Positions 50,701-62,706 of a stretch of DNA of 64,000 nucleotides are shown one piece after another. Each line of letters opens with the position of its first letter. Position 1 is the stretch's first letter. The notes under the pieces were generated by a model. That model saw only the letters and a program-made list of their open reading frames with translations, searched no databases and had not been told where the DNA came from. The stretch covers positions 468,799 through 532,798 of the forward strand of contig NMRA01000027.1 in assembly GCA_002633005.1 (NCBI GenBank). The letters are read 5' to 3'. Source of the DNA: Phoronis australis. Its lineage: Eukaryota > Phoronida > Phoronidae. Made by a program: the position numbers and the translations under genes.

Positions 50701-53700
50701 TACCGCATGATTTATTTCTTGTCACGATGCTTTTGTCGATTGAGAACTAGCCACTCCGTCGGTCTACAAGTATGAGGCTGTTTTCTACATCATAAAAAAC
50801 ATATAAAAATAACAACATATACCTTCGCACTGAATCCCGCGACTTTTTCGGATCTAGCTATCATTCCAGACACGTCGCTTCCTGGTTGTCTCCAAATAAG
50901 CTGCTTCGCTTTTCGATTTGCGCCATCGTCAATCTAGACGGGTGAAAACAGAGCACGAGTCGTATTAATTACATTAATTACCTCGCATGTCCGTCTGTTG
51001 GCACCAAAATGTAGGCCTAACGATATTTCGCCAACAAAATGTAGGCTAAATACCGAAAATCTTCATTTATTTGACCATCGTTGCTTGCTAAAGAATGAAA
51101 CGTTTATGCTTACCTTAAATGTCGTCTTCTGAAAGTCTTTGTTGTCTTCAACATTCTTCTTCAGTAGACATAGTTCCTCTGCATCCAACAAGTTCCTTTA
51201 AGATAGAGTGACAACAAAAATTATACTGATATTTCGTTGCATGTGTGCTACAACAATAGTTAAAGCTTTTGCACAATTTATCGGTTCATGTAAACACTAA
51301 ACACTTCATTTACAGTCGTACGGCGCACAGTTCTACGTATCCTCAACCATACGCATTTTCAAACATCCACGATANCTGCAGACACCGCACTGCTATACTC
51401 TTTGTTTTCCACTACAATAAACCTAATCTGGTAGAAATGATTACAGGCGCAGTACTTTCTAACAAAGATTTACACGCACAGTTAACTCGCGCAAGTCTTT
51501 ATGAACAGGGTGGATTTGCTGCCTGAGTGGCTGGGGTAAAGCACCCTCCTAGGCTGGTCTTGGTGTAGCAAGACACAACACTATTCACGGCATGCCGGGA
51601 CTGTATGAAAAACATATTCTCAAACACTCCCTAACAGAACATTTTGCTCACCACCGAGGAGCGTGCTTTTTGATGTGTTTACAAAGGTCTATTATGATTA
51701 TTATTATGATTATTGTTTAGATCATTACTATGTACGTGCTTCCAGTGAACAACTTTTTGATTTGTTATGTAACCTTCGGAAAGTATCGAAACGTGACGAA
51801 ATCTTTGTCTCCATGGTTATGACTTACAGAAACTGTGCAGCTACCTCTGTCAGGGAGGCTATTTTTGTCTTTTAACAACATATTGCAAGTCAGGTACGGG
51901 TACTGATGAAAAAGTCGAAAATGAATCGGGCAAGGAAAATCGTTTACGAGAGCTAATGAGGATGATTGTATGTGTTACAATCTTAAAATAAAAATGAAAG
52001 TTATTCAGTTTCATGATATTGCTGCAGTTTTCTGTCTACAACAAATAGTACGTTCGTGAATAAAACAGCTCACTAAAGTAATTCCAGTCTGCCAAAAATT
52101 CCGCATTCCACTAGCGCGCACTTCAATCGTATCACATTCCCATAGTCTTTAGTTCTTTAGCTTTATTTCTTTTTACAGTGTTCTGTCCGAAGCCGACGCC
52201 AAAACAAGTAGACAGAGGGGTATGCTCCCGAATACCCAATTTTTCAAAATTTTTGTGACAAACTTTGAATTAAAGCATTTTCAAGTACTTAACAATTATT
52301 TTCTGTATGAATTTGCTAAAAATTGTCAATAATAAAAAGTAACTTGTGACTTTTTGTTATTTGATTTTTATCGGTAAAACTCGTGCAACTTGTCTTGGCG
52401 AATTTCAGTATAATATATACGTTCAACGCGTTGCTATCTCGGTGAATGTTTAGTTTCTCCAAAACTATTTTCAAAAATGAAAAACAGAAATATTATTTCG
52501 ACTTTTGAGTGCCATTGTTGATTAATTCCTTGAAACATTGTTACACTATTGGCCGCATTTTAGGCCCGTCGATTTACTTGCCGAGAGTACGTTATTTCCG
52601 GGACAATCGATTTCCGGATTTTGAAATGGAGAGCGAGAATTATTCACTCAAAAGACCTGTACCGTCACCAATTTCATTCTTGCCCTCAAAAAAGTGTACT
52701 TCCACTCTTCATCGATCATTAAAATGGAATTTGGATTTCGCATTCACACTCTGACAGAAAATGCGGAGTGGTGTTTCGGTCCCCGGGTGTCCTGTCCGAT
52801 CCCGGTTCCTGTTTTAAAGGTCGTTGTTCGTGTTTTTTTTCCGGCTGGTTAGCTGTTTTGAAGGTGCGGGAATCTGTTTTCGACTCCGGGATGTCTGTTT
52901 TACACCAGGGTTTCGATTTCGATGGAACACCGGCCTTGTAGGTGGAAAGTTCACACGCGGTCGTTCCCGCAGCCTTGCGGAGTGTTTGGGTGGGCTCGGT
53001 GGAAATGAGATAAAAAGTACCGGCTGTTGGATCTCAGACCAAGCAAACTGTCACAACTATGAGCTTTGCCGTGAAATTTGTGCTCGCAATGAGCGTTTTG
53101 AAAAACTTTTCCGTGATTTTGAGGAAGAAATTTATTATCACACTGTAGCCGAGAGTATCGGGTCTTAACACGCTTCTAGTCTCCGCGGAAGGCGAAACGT
53201 TCAACTTGGCACATTTTTAACATGCCTCTTTTAAGAGGCATGTTTTAAAAAACTTTGTTTGCAATGATATGTGATGCGCGTTGACGTGACTGTCTGAGAT
53301 AAGTTTGGAGTCGGCTCCCAGAAAACCGGATTGCCAACACGACCTTTCAATGCAACAAACACCTGTCTACTCTCCGTATAGTTCCCTACAAAGTTGAGTA
53401 TGGGGGTGTCGTACCCGGGTGCCTCTGTGAAGCATATTCCAGACCACAAAAACTACGGGGAGACGGGAAATGAATTCGGCGACACGATGCCAAGTAAGGC
53501 AAATATATACCCAACGAATTATCCAACCAATGCAATACTGCACGCTGAATGATACCATGAAATCAAAAACAGCCACCAAATACGCAGCCAGGTCACTGCC
53601 CTGCAGTACACGTGTTATGGAAGTGGCCATCCAGGGTCTTCCCTCACCTTACGATGATGAATCCGTGTTCATCGTAACACTTCTGCACTCGGGCTGTCAC

Positions 53701-53726
53701 GTCAAACTCCGGAGTAAAAGTGAATT
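47792..53726 (-). CDS. Phytanoyl-CoA dioxygenase (PhyH) family protein; initiator exon not located
   Basis: Eight exons: 53726-53648, 51195-51114, 50933-50823, 49679-49588, 49258-49171, 48732-48603, 48426-48275, 47914-47792. They join in frame to about 285 residues ending at TAA 47792-47794, near full family length. The N-terminal part has [19 protein letters not shown], then [13 protein letters not shown]; later [20 protein letters not shown] and [17 protein letters not shown]. The iron-binding HxD is in SWHQDYGYWYKF, split by an intron. [28 protein letters not shown] and [11 protein letters not shown] follow, then [15 protein letters not shown], which supplies the distal His, and [12 protein letters not shown] with the 2-oxoglutarate-binding Arg. 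Family: Fe(II)/2-oxoglutarate oxygenases. The substrate is not predictable; it resembles the PhyH-type proteins common in marine invertebrates more than peroxisomal PHYH. Upstream of 53726 an acceptor (tttttttttcag) shows that a first exon exists. Confidence 0.9.
47986..48080 (-). mobile_element. tRNA-like SINE fragment in the last PhyH intron
   Basis: On the minus strand GGCCTTGTCGGGAAG (A-box-like) is followed by TGTTCGATTCTC (B-box-like, 48007-47996). Stems of a working tRNA are not formed, so this is likelier a SINE head than a tRNA gene. Confidence 0.35.
50155..50335. repeat. Dispersed repeat, copy 2
   Basis: Partner of 47215-47390, here in the PhyH intron between exons 50823 and 49679. 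Same orientation. Confidence 0.7.
51196..53647. other. Large PhyH intron
   Basis: 2.45 kb between the first two located exons. It contains one N at 51375, a perfect palindrome at 53219-53244 and a GC-richer part (52740-53060). Plus-strand open frames here have no recognisable protein and I do not call them genes. Confidence 0.5.
53219..53244. repeat. Perfect palindrome, 12-bp arms
   Basis: AACATGCCTCTT, TT, then its exact reverse complement, in the large PhyH intron. Confidence 0.9.
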
Positions 53727-54239
53727 CTGAAAAAAAAACGAAGAATTGTCGGCTGGAGCTGCGTTCTAAGTAGAGCAAGACACTCGCAAGAACTTAACTA
53801 TGTAATTACGTGTAGGGTATAGGCGGATTGCTTTGCAGGCGTGAGGGCTAAACCGTGAACCCAGTCCTTGGTAGGGTCCGTTCATGGCATCCGTGTGGCC
53901 ACCCTTTTCGTGTTCTTTATTGATAGATTCTTAAAGGGCCGCTCACGGAGACAGAACCCAGTGATGGAATCTATTGCCCTGCCTTCGAGAAATCGTACAA
54001 TCTTCTGTTAAAAGATAGGTCGCTTCTTGAACGGTTGCCACGGTGATGGAATTAAATGTAACTCTTTCTATGTTAAAGAGGCATGGAACGCAAAAGCTCG
54101 CCAAAAATATCTTTTAAACAATTCCTGACGAAAGTGCCACCTCGAAACGTCAAGTACAGTGTAATTCACTTTTCACTGTGAGGAAATTTCCAGGAAAAAA
54201 TCACATCATTCACGATTTTTGAAATACGCCGAACAAAAA

Positions 54240-54262
54240 AACTCTGTGGTTACCACAGAGTT
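54240..54262. repeat. Perfect short palindrome
   Basis: aactctgtggt, one base, accacagagtt: 11-bp arms with a single-base centre. Confidence 0.85.
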
Positions 54263-56675
54263 TCTAATCTCCCTCCCACTTCTGATAAATGCTCGCATAC
54301 GCTCACAGTCAGTTGCTTGAAGTCTCTTGAGGTCAAAGGTAACAATTCCCATATAAGGAAAATGTGCCACGTCTATGTCTTGGCGATCATAAACAGAGAT
54401 TCAATGATTTTTAGAGTTCAAGATTATCTCATAAACCATTATAGCTAGCCCTGTTAAGAACCAGAACACAGTCACGTTAACACGAATAAATTTGGAGAAA
54501 GTTTTGGAGTGAGCCACAAACCCTGTACGTGGAATAGGATACTCTGTCTCTCGTGTTTCCCGGTTGCCCGTAGACAATCTGTAAGCTTGCCTTCCGGATT
54601 GACTTATGATACTTTGTTTTGATAAAAATCAAATTAGTTGATTTCTGATTTTCATGTTTATGTAACTGTGAAGATAAAACTGATTCGTAGACGATTTTTT
54701 GACCATAGAAGCTAATCTTGAAACAATTCATGATGCTTCAGTGAACTTTGTTGCAGGCTGAAGTTGAGCAAATCTCTATCATCCGAACCACAAATAGCGA
54801 AGAACACTAGACAATTTTGCCTATCTAAATAACTCGCAAAGATATTGATGAAATTTAGCAAAAGCAGCTCTTCAGAGTGTTTCAAAACATGAATTCGCAA
54901 TTCAAATGACAATAAATGCATCGTTTATTGACGTAGGGTAAAGATTAGTGGTTTAAAGTGGCATGAAACGTGGAAAACAGACTAAATTGCCTCATTCAAA
55001 GTGGTTCTCTGCAACTGCAACAGAATTCAAACTGTTCACCGGGTTGGGCTCAGAATTTGATCCACGAAAGTTGAATTTAAACTTATGACGTTGCACTGAA
55101 GTGTGAGCACATATTTGAGACACTCTTTGTATTTTTTGTCCCCATCCACCAAAAACTGGGCTACTCGTGATTAACAAGTGATTTTGAAACAGCCCCTAAG
55201 GCAGTGTAACAAGGACCCCGGAACCTGTCCCTTTCAAAATGTACCTTCAAAGCATAACCCCAATAAAAAACTTTTCCCAAGCTGGCCTACAATAAAAGGA
55301 ATCCTAACCTTAATGCCACTGCAGACGGATCTACAGTGGAGCACTTACATTTTGCAAGGTCAGTTACGACCTGCACCCACCCACCCACGGGAAACATGAC
55401 AGAGATGTACTCGTTTTTCAGGCTAAATCGAAACACTACAGTTGCAAGCTTTCAAAGCACTCCTTGACATCGTGCTCAAAAACACTACACAAAACAAATA
55501 ACTAGTCCTAGAAGTTACTCCTACTGCGCATTAGAGATGACGACTGCAACCTACAATATGTATCACCACCCGTCTTAGTCGGTGGTGATGCTTCAAAGTT
55601 CAGTGCGTTTGTCTTACCTATTCTTCATCAGAAAAGATGCGACTCATTTACTAGGTAACATAAGCTTGTATAAGAATACACGCTATTGTTAACTAATGTT
55701 CTTTTATGGGCACAAATGACACCAGCGAGAAAAAAGTTCACTTATTCCCCACGTTTGACACAGACCTGCTGGCAATGCGCTCATCTTCTGTTTTGTTCAA
55801 TCTGATCCAGTTTCAAGGTCGGTTACCAGTTATCGCTAGCCAGTTACAACTGTTCCTATCAACAGATAAAAAAGAAACAGGTCAACAGGATCATCTAAAG
55901 TTCGTTCACATGCACCTTTTCGCACAGGGGGTGCAAATTTTCACCGGCATGCAAGTTTGCACCCGAATGTATTTTCAGTCCATTTAAAAGGATTTATTTA
56001 AATGGATAAATTTACACCAGGTGCAAATTTGCACTACCTACAGATGCAAAATTACACACCCCTCCATGTAAACGCTTAACAAATTTACATATGCGTGCCA
56101 ACTGTTTTTCCAGGAGTCCAGCCAATATTTCGTGAAGGCGACGAAGCAAAGATTCTGAAAACTTCAATATTCTATATTCAATTTCCATACCTTGTTTCAT
56201 ACAGGAGTTGTGCACATTCCACACGTCAGACAAACATGATGGGTCAGGTGAAAGGATAGTGAGAGACAATCATGATGAGATGACTAACTTGAAGTCACAT
56301 ACCTAAAGACCACCGTTATCGTCTCTTTCACAAAACATAAAACAGTCACGTAATTCCATTAACTCGAAGTCACCTTAGCGACCCCTTAGTGTAGGATACA
56401 TTAATTTGCATTGACAAGTTTTCGTAAGTTATGGTGATCTCGAACTCACCTTAGCACCACCTTATCTCTGAAGCGTTAGAAAAACCAGTTGCTGTGTGCG
56501 ATTGCTTATAAAAAATATGCACATATTGTTGAATTTGTCGTTGTTTATATGGATATGATGAATATTGTCGTCGAGTTGATTATTATTATTTTTATTATTA
56601 CTATTAATATTGGTATTAGTATTAGTTATCATTAGTATTATTATTGTATTAGTATAACAATAATTATTCATAATG

Positions 56676-56686
<11 letters not shown>

Positions 56687-56768
<82 letters not shown>

Positions 56769-57005
56769 CATGCGCGCACCCAGGCTTCAATACGGGGGAC
56801 TCGAATTCTTGCCGTTGTGCGTTGTGGACCTTTTGGTAACAAAAAGGCGGGCGTACTAAATAAAAAAACGGGGCACCACTGTGAATTGCGCGTCTGTGTT
56901 TGTTGTCTCATTTTGTCGGACGTTTTGTTTCTAGGAGGCGGACTTTTTTGCCCACTTCGCCAAATGGGGGTGCTCGAATCGAGCCCCCCTGGGTGCCCGC
57001 ATGAT

Positions 57006-57062
<57 letters not shown>
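56687..57062. repeat. (AAT)n microsatellite, split in two
   Basis: About 27 pure triplets to 56767 and about 18 from 57007, in the same orientation, separated by a 235-bp element. The resulting Ile/Met-rich open frames are not genes. Confidence 0.95.
56769..57004. mobile_element. MITE with GGGCACCCAGG ends inserted in (AAT)n
   Basis: The left end catgcgcgcacccagg and the right end cctgggtgcccgcatg are inverted copies. The core is GC-rich and has no coding capacity. AAT repeats continue on both sides. A diverged second copy is at 37925-38030. Confidence 0.75.
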
Positions 57063-57073
<11 letters not shown>

Positions 57074-58199
57074 AATTATGACGATGATGATGTTGATGAT
57101 GATGGTGATGATGATGATAATGATAATAAGTAATAGTAAACCATATATGCGCGTTTTCAGGCCATGTGGCCTATATCTGAACTAATGCATTGTCTTAAAA
57201 TATCTGGAGTCAAATGCGTCACGCCGTTATAAATCCGGATATCCGGATATTAGGCACGTGCCCCTAACTGTGAAGCTGCGCCTGATTGTGCAGCTTTGGC
57301 ACATATGCAGCTGGCGGAGAAACAGGAGGGACCATCACATGAGGGGATAATTTGGGTTCTCTTGACGACTTTATGAGTATAATTAGTTTGAATTACATTA
57401 ACGATAATTTTTTCGGGTCGTGTGCCTCAAACAACACAGCCCTTTATTGTTGAAAGCGTGTATGCAAATGTCATTGCTCTGTATGATATCATGTGAAAGT
57501 GTAACCCCACAATCAGGACAACTATGACACCTGACAAATTTCATACTCATTATCAATACTGTCTGTGACACCGTTACCCATTAGAATTGAGCAGTTTCAT
57601 ACGTTAACTGCAGCTTTAGTATTAGGATGGGCAATTTTCACCCAAAATTTCTTTTTTAAGTTGTTCGAAAACCAAATAATATCATTTATCATTTTACAAA
57701 TATTACCTCTGTTCACATCTACCACGAAAATAAAAAGTAATAGTTAACCTCTTAAGTTTATTAGCATTACATATTTTGTTTAAATCCTGCTTAATCTCAA
57801 GATTAAGCGGAAGTGAGTGTTTCATGAACTTGGAATTCCACGCAAGTGATCTTGAGATTAAGCAAACTGCCAAACCCCGTACGTGAACTTGGAATCGTGT
57901 GTGGACTTGGAATTAAGCGGCTGCCTGGCACACAATCACAGAACAAGGCGCTTGGGCTGAAATCGTTACTGAACCGGTAGGTTACAGAGAGAAAATATTT
58001 CTAAAAAATCGAGATAAAGCTCCCGTGGCCCGGTCATCATATTGGTAAGTACCGAGGGACTGGAATAAAAAATCATTTAAGGACTGTATTCCCACAGTAA
58101 TGCCCGGGCATTCAAGGTACACAGCCCTACGGCTACGGCGCCCATTTGAGTCGTATTATTTTCTGTGTTGCTGCCTATTCCAATATAAAAATAAAGCTG

Positions 58200-59370
58200 G
58201 ATGTTTGAAATTAGTGCCTGGTTTATGTTTGATCAAGAGGTGAATTAAACATTCATTAACTCGTTGCAATATATTTGATATGCATTTTCTATTGATTTCG
58301 GAAGACTTCTGACCGAGTTTTTTCTACCCCGTAAATTCCCAATTTAAGCAAGATACGCCCTTGCTTTAAATTGGAATAATTCAATTTCTGCTTTACAAAA
58401 AATCACATGATGAACCAAACATCCGGCAACTGGTTGCAATACATTTTAAATGCATTTTCTATTAATTTTGGAACACTTCTGAGCACATTCGCAGTTTTTT
58501 CTACCCAAGTCCAAGTTTAAGCAAGTGCGTAGCCAGTTTAAACTTGGAATAATTCAATTTCTGTTTTACAAAAACTCACTTGGTGAATGAAACATTCTCT
58601 AACTGGTTGCAATACAATTTAAAAGCATTTTCTATTACTTTTGGAACACTTCTGAACGCATTCGCAGTTTTTTCTACCTAATCCCCTAAGCAAGCCATAC
58701 CGGTTGCTTAACCTTGGAATAATTCAATTTCTGCTTCACAAAAATCACATGACGAACCAAACATTCTTTAACTGTTTGCAATACAATTTAAATGCATTTT
58801 CTATTACTTTCGGAACACTTCTGAGAGCATTTTCAGTTTTTTTTACCCAATTCCGAGTTTAAGCAAGCCACGCCCTTGCTTAAACTTGGAATAATTCAAT
58901 TTCTTCTACAAAAAATCGCGTGGTGTAGCAAACATTCTCTGAACAGTGACATTATGTCATAAATGCATTTTCTATTACGTTTGGAACACAACTGAATGCA
59001 TTACCAACTGTTTTCTACCCAATTTCAAGTTTAAGCAAGCCACGCCCTTTCTTAAACATGGAAGGTTTGTATATTAGCTTAACAAAAAGTCACGTGGTGA
59101 GCCAAACATTCTATGACTGGTTACAATATGTTGTAAGCACAACTTTTTTCTTATCGTGAGTCTTTACTGAACACGTTAACAATCATTTCCTTCCAAATTC
59201 CACATTTAAGCAGACCACGCCACTGCTTCAACTTGTAATAATTCTATGTTCGCTTTACAAACCCTATGTTGTGAAGTAAGCATTCTGTGAAAGATTACAA
59301 GACACTGTGAACATTTTTTTATGTCCCTGTAAATTATCAGCGATTAATTTTTACCCAATACCAAGTTTAA
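58200..59370. repeat. ~172-bp satellite, about 6.8 units, hairpin in each unit
   Basis: ggaataattc-type landmarks at 58373, 58546, 58716, 58888, 59060 and 59234 give spacing of 170-174. Each unit contains ccaagtttaagcaag facing cttgcttaaacttgg, plus gcattttctattac and cagttttttctaccc. Outer units are more diverged. Confidence 0.9.
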
Positions 59371-60613
59371 AAGACGACAACAGTAAAAATAATGCAGCAG
59401 TAAACCGATTCTAACATACAAATGAAACTCGCATTTGCCCGAGTTGCGCTCCAAACAAAAGCTGATTCACATTTATTGTAAAAACATTGATCCTGACAGC
59501 AATCTCTGATTGGCTGATATATAGGGCATCGACTGCTTATCACATAGTGCTGCTTTATATTGCGGCATCGCGTTTACATCGCGTTTCATCATTGTATCAC
59601 CGATTTTTATTCTTTACTGTTTGCCAGTGTTGTAAAAGGTTCTCCATGCCTTTTTGTATAGCACCTGACATAGGATACCATCCCTTGCCATTGCTTTGGT
59701 ACAAAGCTGTATGCTAAATTAATTCAGAACAAAATACTGTTCCCTTTAATAAGCAAACTTGGAATAATTTGTCTTTTCATTTAAAAAACTAAGTGTTGAA
59801 GCACTGTTCTCTCGCAGATTACTATAAACTGTACACACAATTTCTCTTCTTGACTACTCTAACAGATTAGCAATCGTCTTCTACATAATTCCAAATTTAA
59901 CCAGTACTTAAAACAGTATTGCTTTTCACATTTTCAGTTTTTTAAAAATTTTTAATACCTTTGATGAGACACTTTAATAGAACAAATGAAATCCTGGAGT
60001 TGGACCCTTTCTTTTTGGGAAGCTCAGGGGGTCACAGAAAACATGTTCTCCATGTTAGTGCAGGGGGACCGGAGTCTCTGGACCTGACGGATGTTACAGC
60101 AAAAATGGTGGATAGTTTTTAAAGATATTTAAAAATAAGTATGTGGCTTTGCTTCAACGATATCTTCATGGACAGGTCTAAGTTTTTATTTTTTCCAACA
60201 TACCACCAAATTACAATACAACTTAAAACATACTGTGTAAAGGTACAAAGACTAGCAGACAGTATTTTTTAAACTAAACAACACAATGTCGCAATTTGAC
60301 AGGGCTAATAAAATATTTGTTTCTTTTCCAATAGAATCCAATCTAATTCTAGCTAAATCTCAACAAAAACAACTTATTGCGTAAGTCCCTTCACAAACAA
60401 AAAAATTAACGACTAGACACAATGTCGACATTCAACTCTGACAAAAATTCAACTACATAAACTGATGAATTATTCTGGTAAAAAGTTTATCCAAATTTGG
60501 CAGTCTTGGAGACTACTGTTGAATTCTGCCTAGTTTATTTCGAAATCTGTTGGTACATGTACCTTTAAAATGCAACATCGCAACATCCCGACTTGCACAG
60601 ATAGTGTGCAATA

Positions 60614-60740
<127 letters not shown>

Positions 60741-60804
60741 TAGTAGTAGTAATTTGAGTAATGAATGGCTGTCATTTGAAAAACAATCTATTCCTCTACA
60801 CACT

Positions 60805-61060
60805 CATCATCTTAAAAAGGGTTTAGGAGATACATCTCTAGATACAAAAAAGCAAAATTGCCCGAAAAGGGCGCCAGAAGTCAAAAACATCTGAAAATTA
60901 TCATCAGCCAGGGCCTTCAAATCAGGAACACAAACGTCATTTTTCATAATCGTCCTTTGAATGGTTTGGCAGACAGAGACGCAGACGGCAAACACATACA
61001 CGAAAATTTTAAAATGGCCACCAGGTGGCGCAGAAAATTAAATCTGTCCAAAAATGGGAA
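60805..61060 (-). repeat. Third locus of the ~411-bp repeat family, reverse orientation
   Basis: On the minus strand it reads gtggcc...aatttt, gctgatgataattttcagat and gtatctcctaaaccc, in the order seen in ppp1r21 introns 16 and 18. It contains ccaccaggtggcgcag at 61018-61033. Confidence 0.6.
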
Positions 61061-61329
61061 GGCGATTTCGTCTCCTTAATAGAAACCTATTTGCTGTATT
61101 TCATGAAAATACACAACTGAAATTCAAAGGTACAGAGGAAAACTTAAAAAAGTTGATTTTGTCACACTAGCAGATTCCATTTTTAACTTTTAACTAGAAT
61201 CTGCCCTAACTTTAATTCAAAGGAAAGAATTTGTTAAAACTTTGAAAATAATAAGCAAGAATTATTAATCTTTTCACACCCCAAATTTTGTTGGCATCAG
61301 GTGATACATAGTTACATCTAAAATGCTCT

Positions 61330-61395
61330 CTGTCCCCACCAATGTTTGAACCCAGGACTTTCTGCTAACCCGTTAGTCAACACCTGATGTGATCA
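61330..61395 (-). mobile_element. tRNA-like SINE head
   Basis: The minus strand has TTGACTAACGGGTTAGCAG (A-box-like) and CCTGGGTTCAAACATT (B-box-like). Weak, with no second copy identified. Confidence 0.35.
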
Positions 61396-61576
61396 ACATA
61401 TGGCGTATGTGAACTTAAGACCAACAATTTTACGACATCATTCACTGTGCAGTAAAAGAAAAGTGTTCAAGCATCAGGTTAAGGTTATGGGAGATCCTAG
61501 ACAAATGTCTAAACTTGGTAAAGCTAAAAACATATCTTGCAAATGGCCGATAATAAAAACTTTCAGATCTTGTACT

Positions 61577-62706
61577 TTATACAGAATTTGTTGAATACAC
61601 GACACTTTTCATTTTTCACGGTCTTTATTCCGTTGCGTTCATACTTTCTGAACAAAACTCTACTCTCTACTGAACATAGATACAGTAACTGACCTAGCGA
61701 CATAATTAAAAAGACACACGATATTTCGAAACATACTTGTTTCATTCTCAAGTGAAGATAAAATGACGCAGTAATGCCACCACAGAGTATAAGCTGACGA
61801 CACACACAGTGAGACACGGCGGGTGTGAAATACTGCAAAGAATGNNNNATTAGCTATGAAGTCCCTGCACGTCGGACTGGTGTCACCAAAAAGATATTTT
61901 ACAAAAATGTCATGTCTAATAATTACCTCCAGGACGAACACGCTATTAAGAAAATCATAAGGGACAACGTTAAAGTTTGTAAGCCTGATGATTACCTTGA
62001 TGTTATTATTTATTATCGGAATAGGAAGTCCTCCAACTTGGTCATGAAAAATAACATTTCTAAAGCGAAAGTCCGCCCCGTTGCACAGTGTAGTGTTGTT
62101 TATGAATTTGTATGCCCTATGAATGAATGTCTTCGTTCAAACGTCAAACAATGTTACATTGGTCAAACGGTTTGCAGTCTTTCCCGTCGGTTATCCATGC
62201 ATCTTCAAAATGGCGCCATTCAAGATCATTTTCTGCAATACCACGCACGTAAAATCACCCGTCAAGAAATTGTGGAAAACACGTCAATTCGCTACGTGGA
62301 GCAAGATGTGCTGCGTTTGAAAGTATTAGAGTCCCTTTTAATCGCTTTTGAGAAGCCTATTTTGAATGAGCAGCAAACAGGGTCGCGCCGCACGTTACAC
62401 TTGTTTGCGTGACTTTCCTGTTACCCTAATTCTTTAGTCATTCTTTGCAGTATTTCACACCCGCCGTGTCTCACTGTGTGTGTCGTCAGCTTATACTCTG
62501 TGGTGGCATTACTGCGTCATTTTATCTTCACTTGAGAATGAAACAAGTATGTTTCGAAATATCGTGTGTCTTTTTAATTATGTCGCTAGGTCAGTTACTG
62601 TATCTATGTTCAGTAGAGAGTAGAGTTCTGTTCAGAAAGTATGAACGCAATGGAATAAAGACCGTGAAAAATGAAAAGTGTCGTGTATTCAACAAATTCT
62701 GTATAA
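61577..62706 (+). mobile_element. Penelope-like element remnant with inverted terminal repeats
   Basis: A 268-bp repeat at 61577-61844 is the near-perfect reverse complement of 62439-62706 (two differences in the 60 bases compared closely). Between them lies the endonuclease end of a Penelope-like element. Elements of this class carry long terminal repeats that may be direct or inverted. The reverse transcriptase region is absent: the left repeat is followed at once by a 4-base N gap and then the endonuclease. Confidence 0.8.
61849..62412 (+). pseudogene. Penelope-like GIY-YIG endonuclease domain (truncated polyprotein)
   Basis: Open for 187 codons after the N run to TGA 62410-62412. VVYEFVCPMNEC opens the domain (the GIY-equivalent position plus a Cys pair), then CYIGQTVCSLSRRLSMHLQN gives the YIG motif and the following Arg and His. 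LRLKVLESLLIAFEKPILN has the conserved late Glu and Asn of this nuclease class. The upstream linker (KKIIRDNVKVCKPDDYLDVI) is typical of the region after the reverse transcriptase. The reverse transcriptase is missing, so it is not an autonomous element as assembled. Confidence 0.85.

Noticed and set aside
52509-53168. Two plus-strand open frames of 81 and 114 codons
   Set aside because: They lie in the large PhyH intron, lack recognisable domains, and the second has no proper ATG context.
56462-57185. Open frames with poly-Ile on both strands
   Set aside because: Produced by (AAT)n and the transposon inside it.
61740-61844. Possible hammerhead ribozyme in the Penelope-like terminal repeat (ctgacga, later gaaa, and gcagta/tactgc)
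   Set aside because: Such ribozymes are known in these elements, but here stems I and II do not pair next to the core and the cleavage position does not fit. At best it is decayed.
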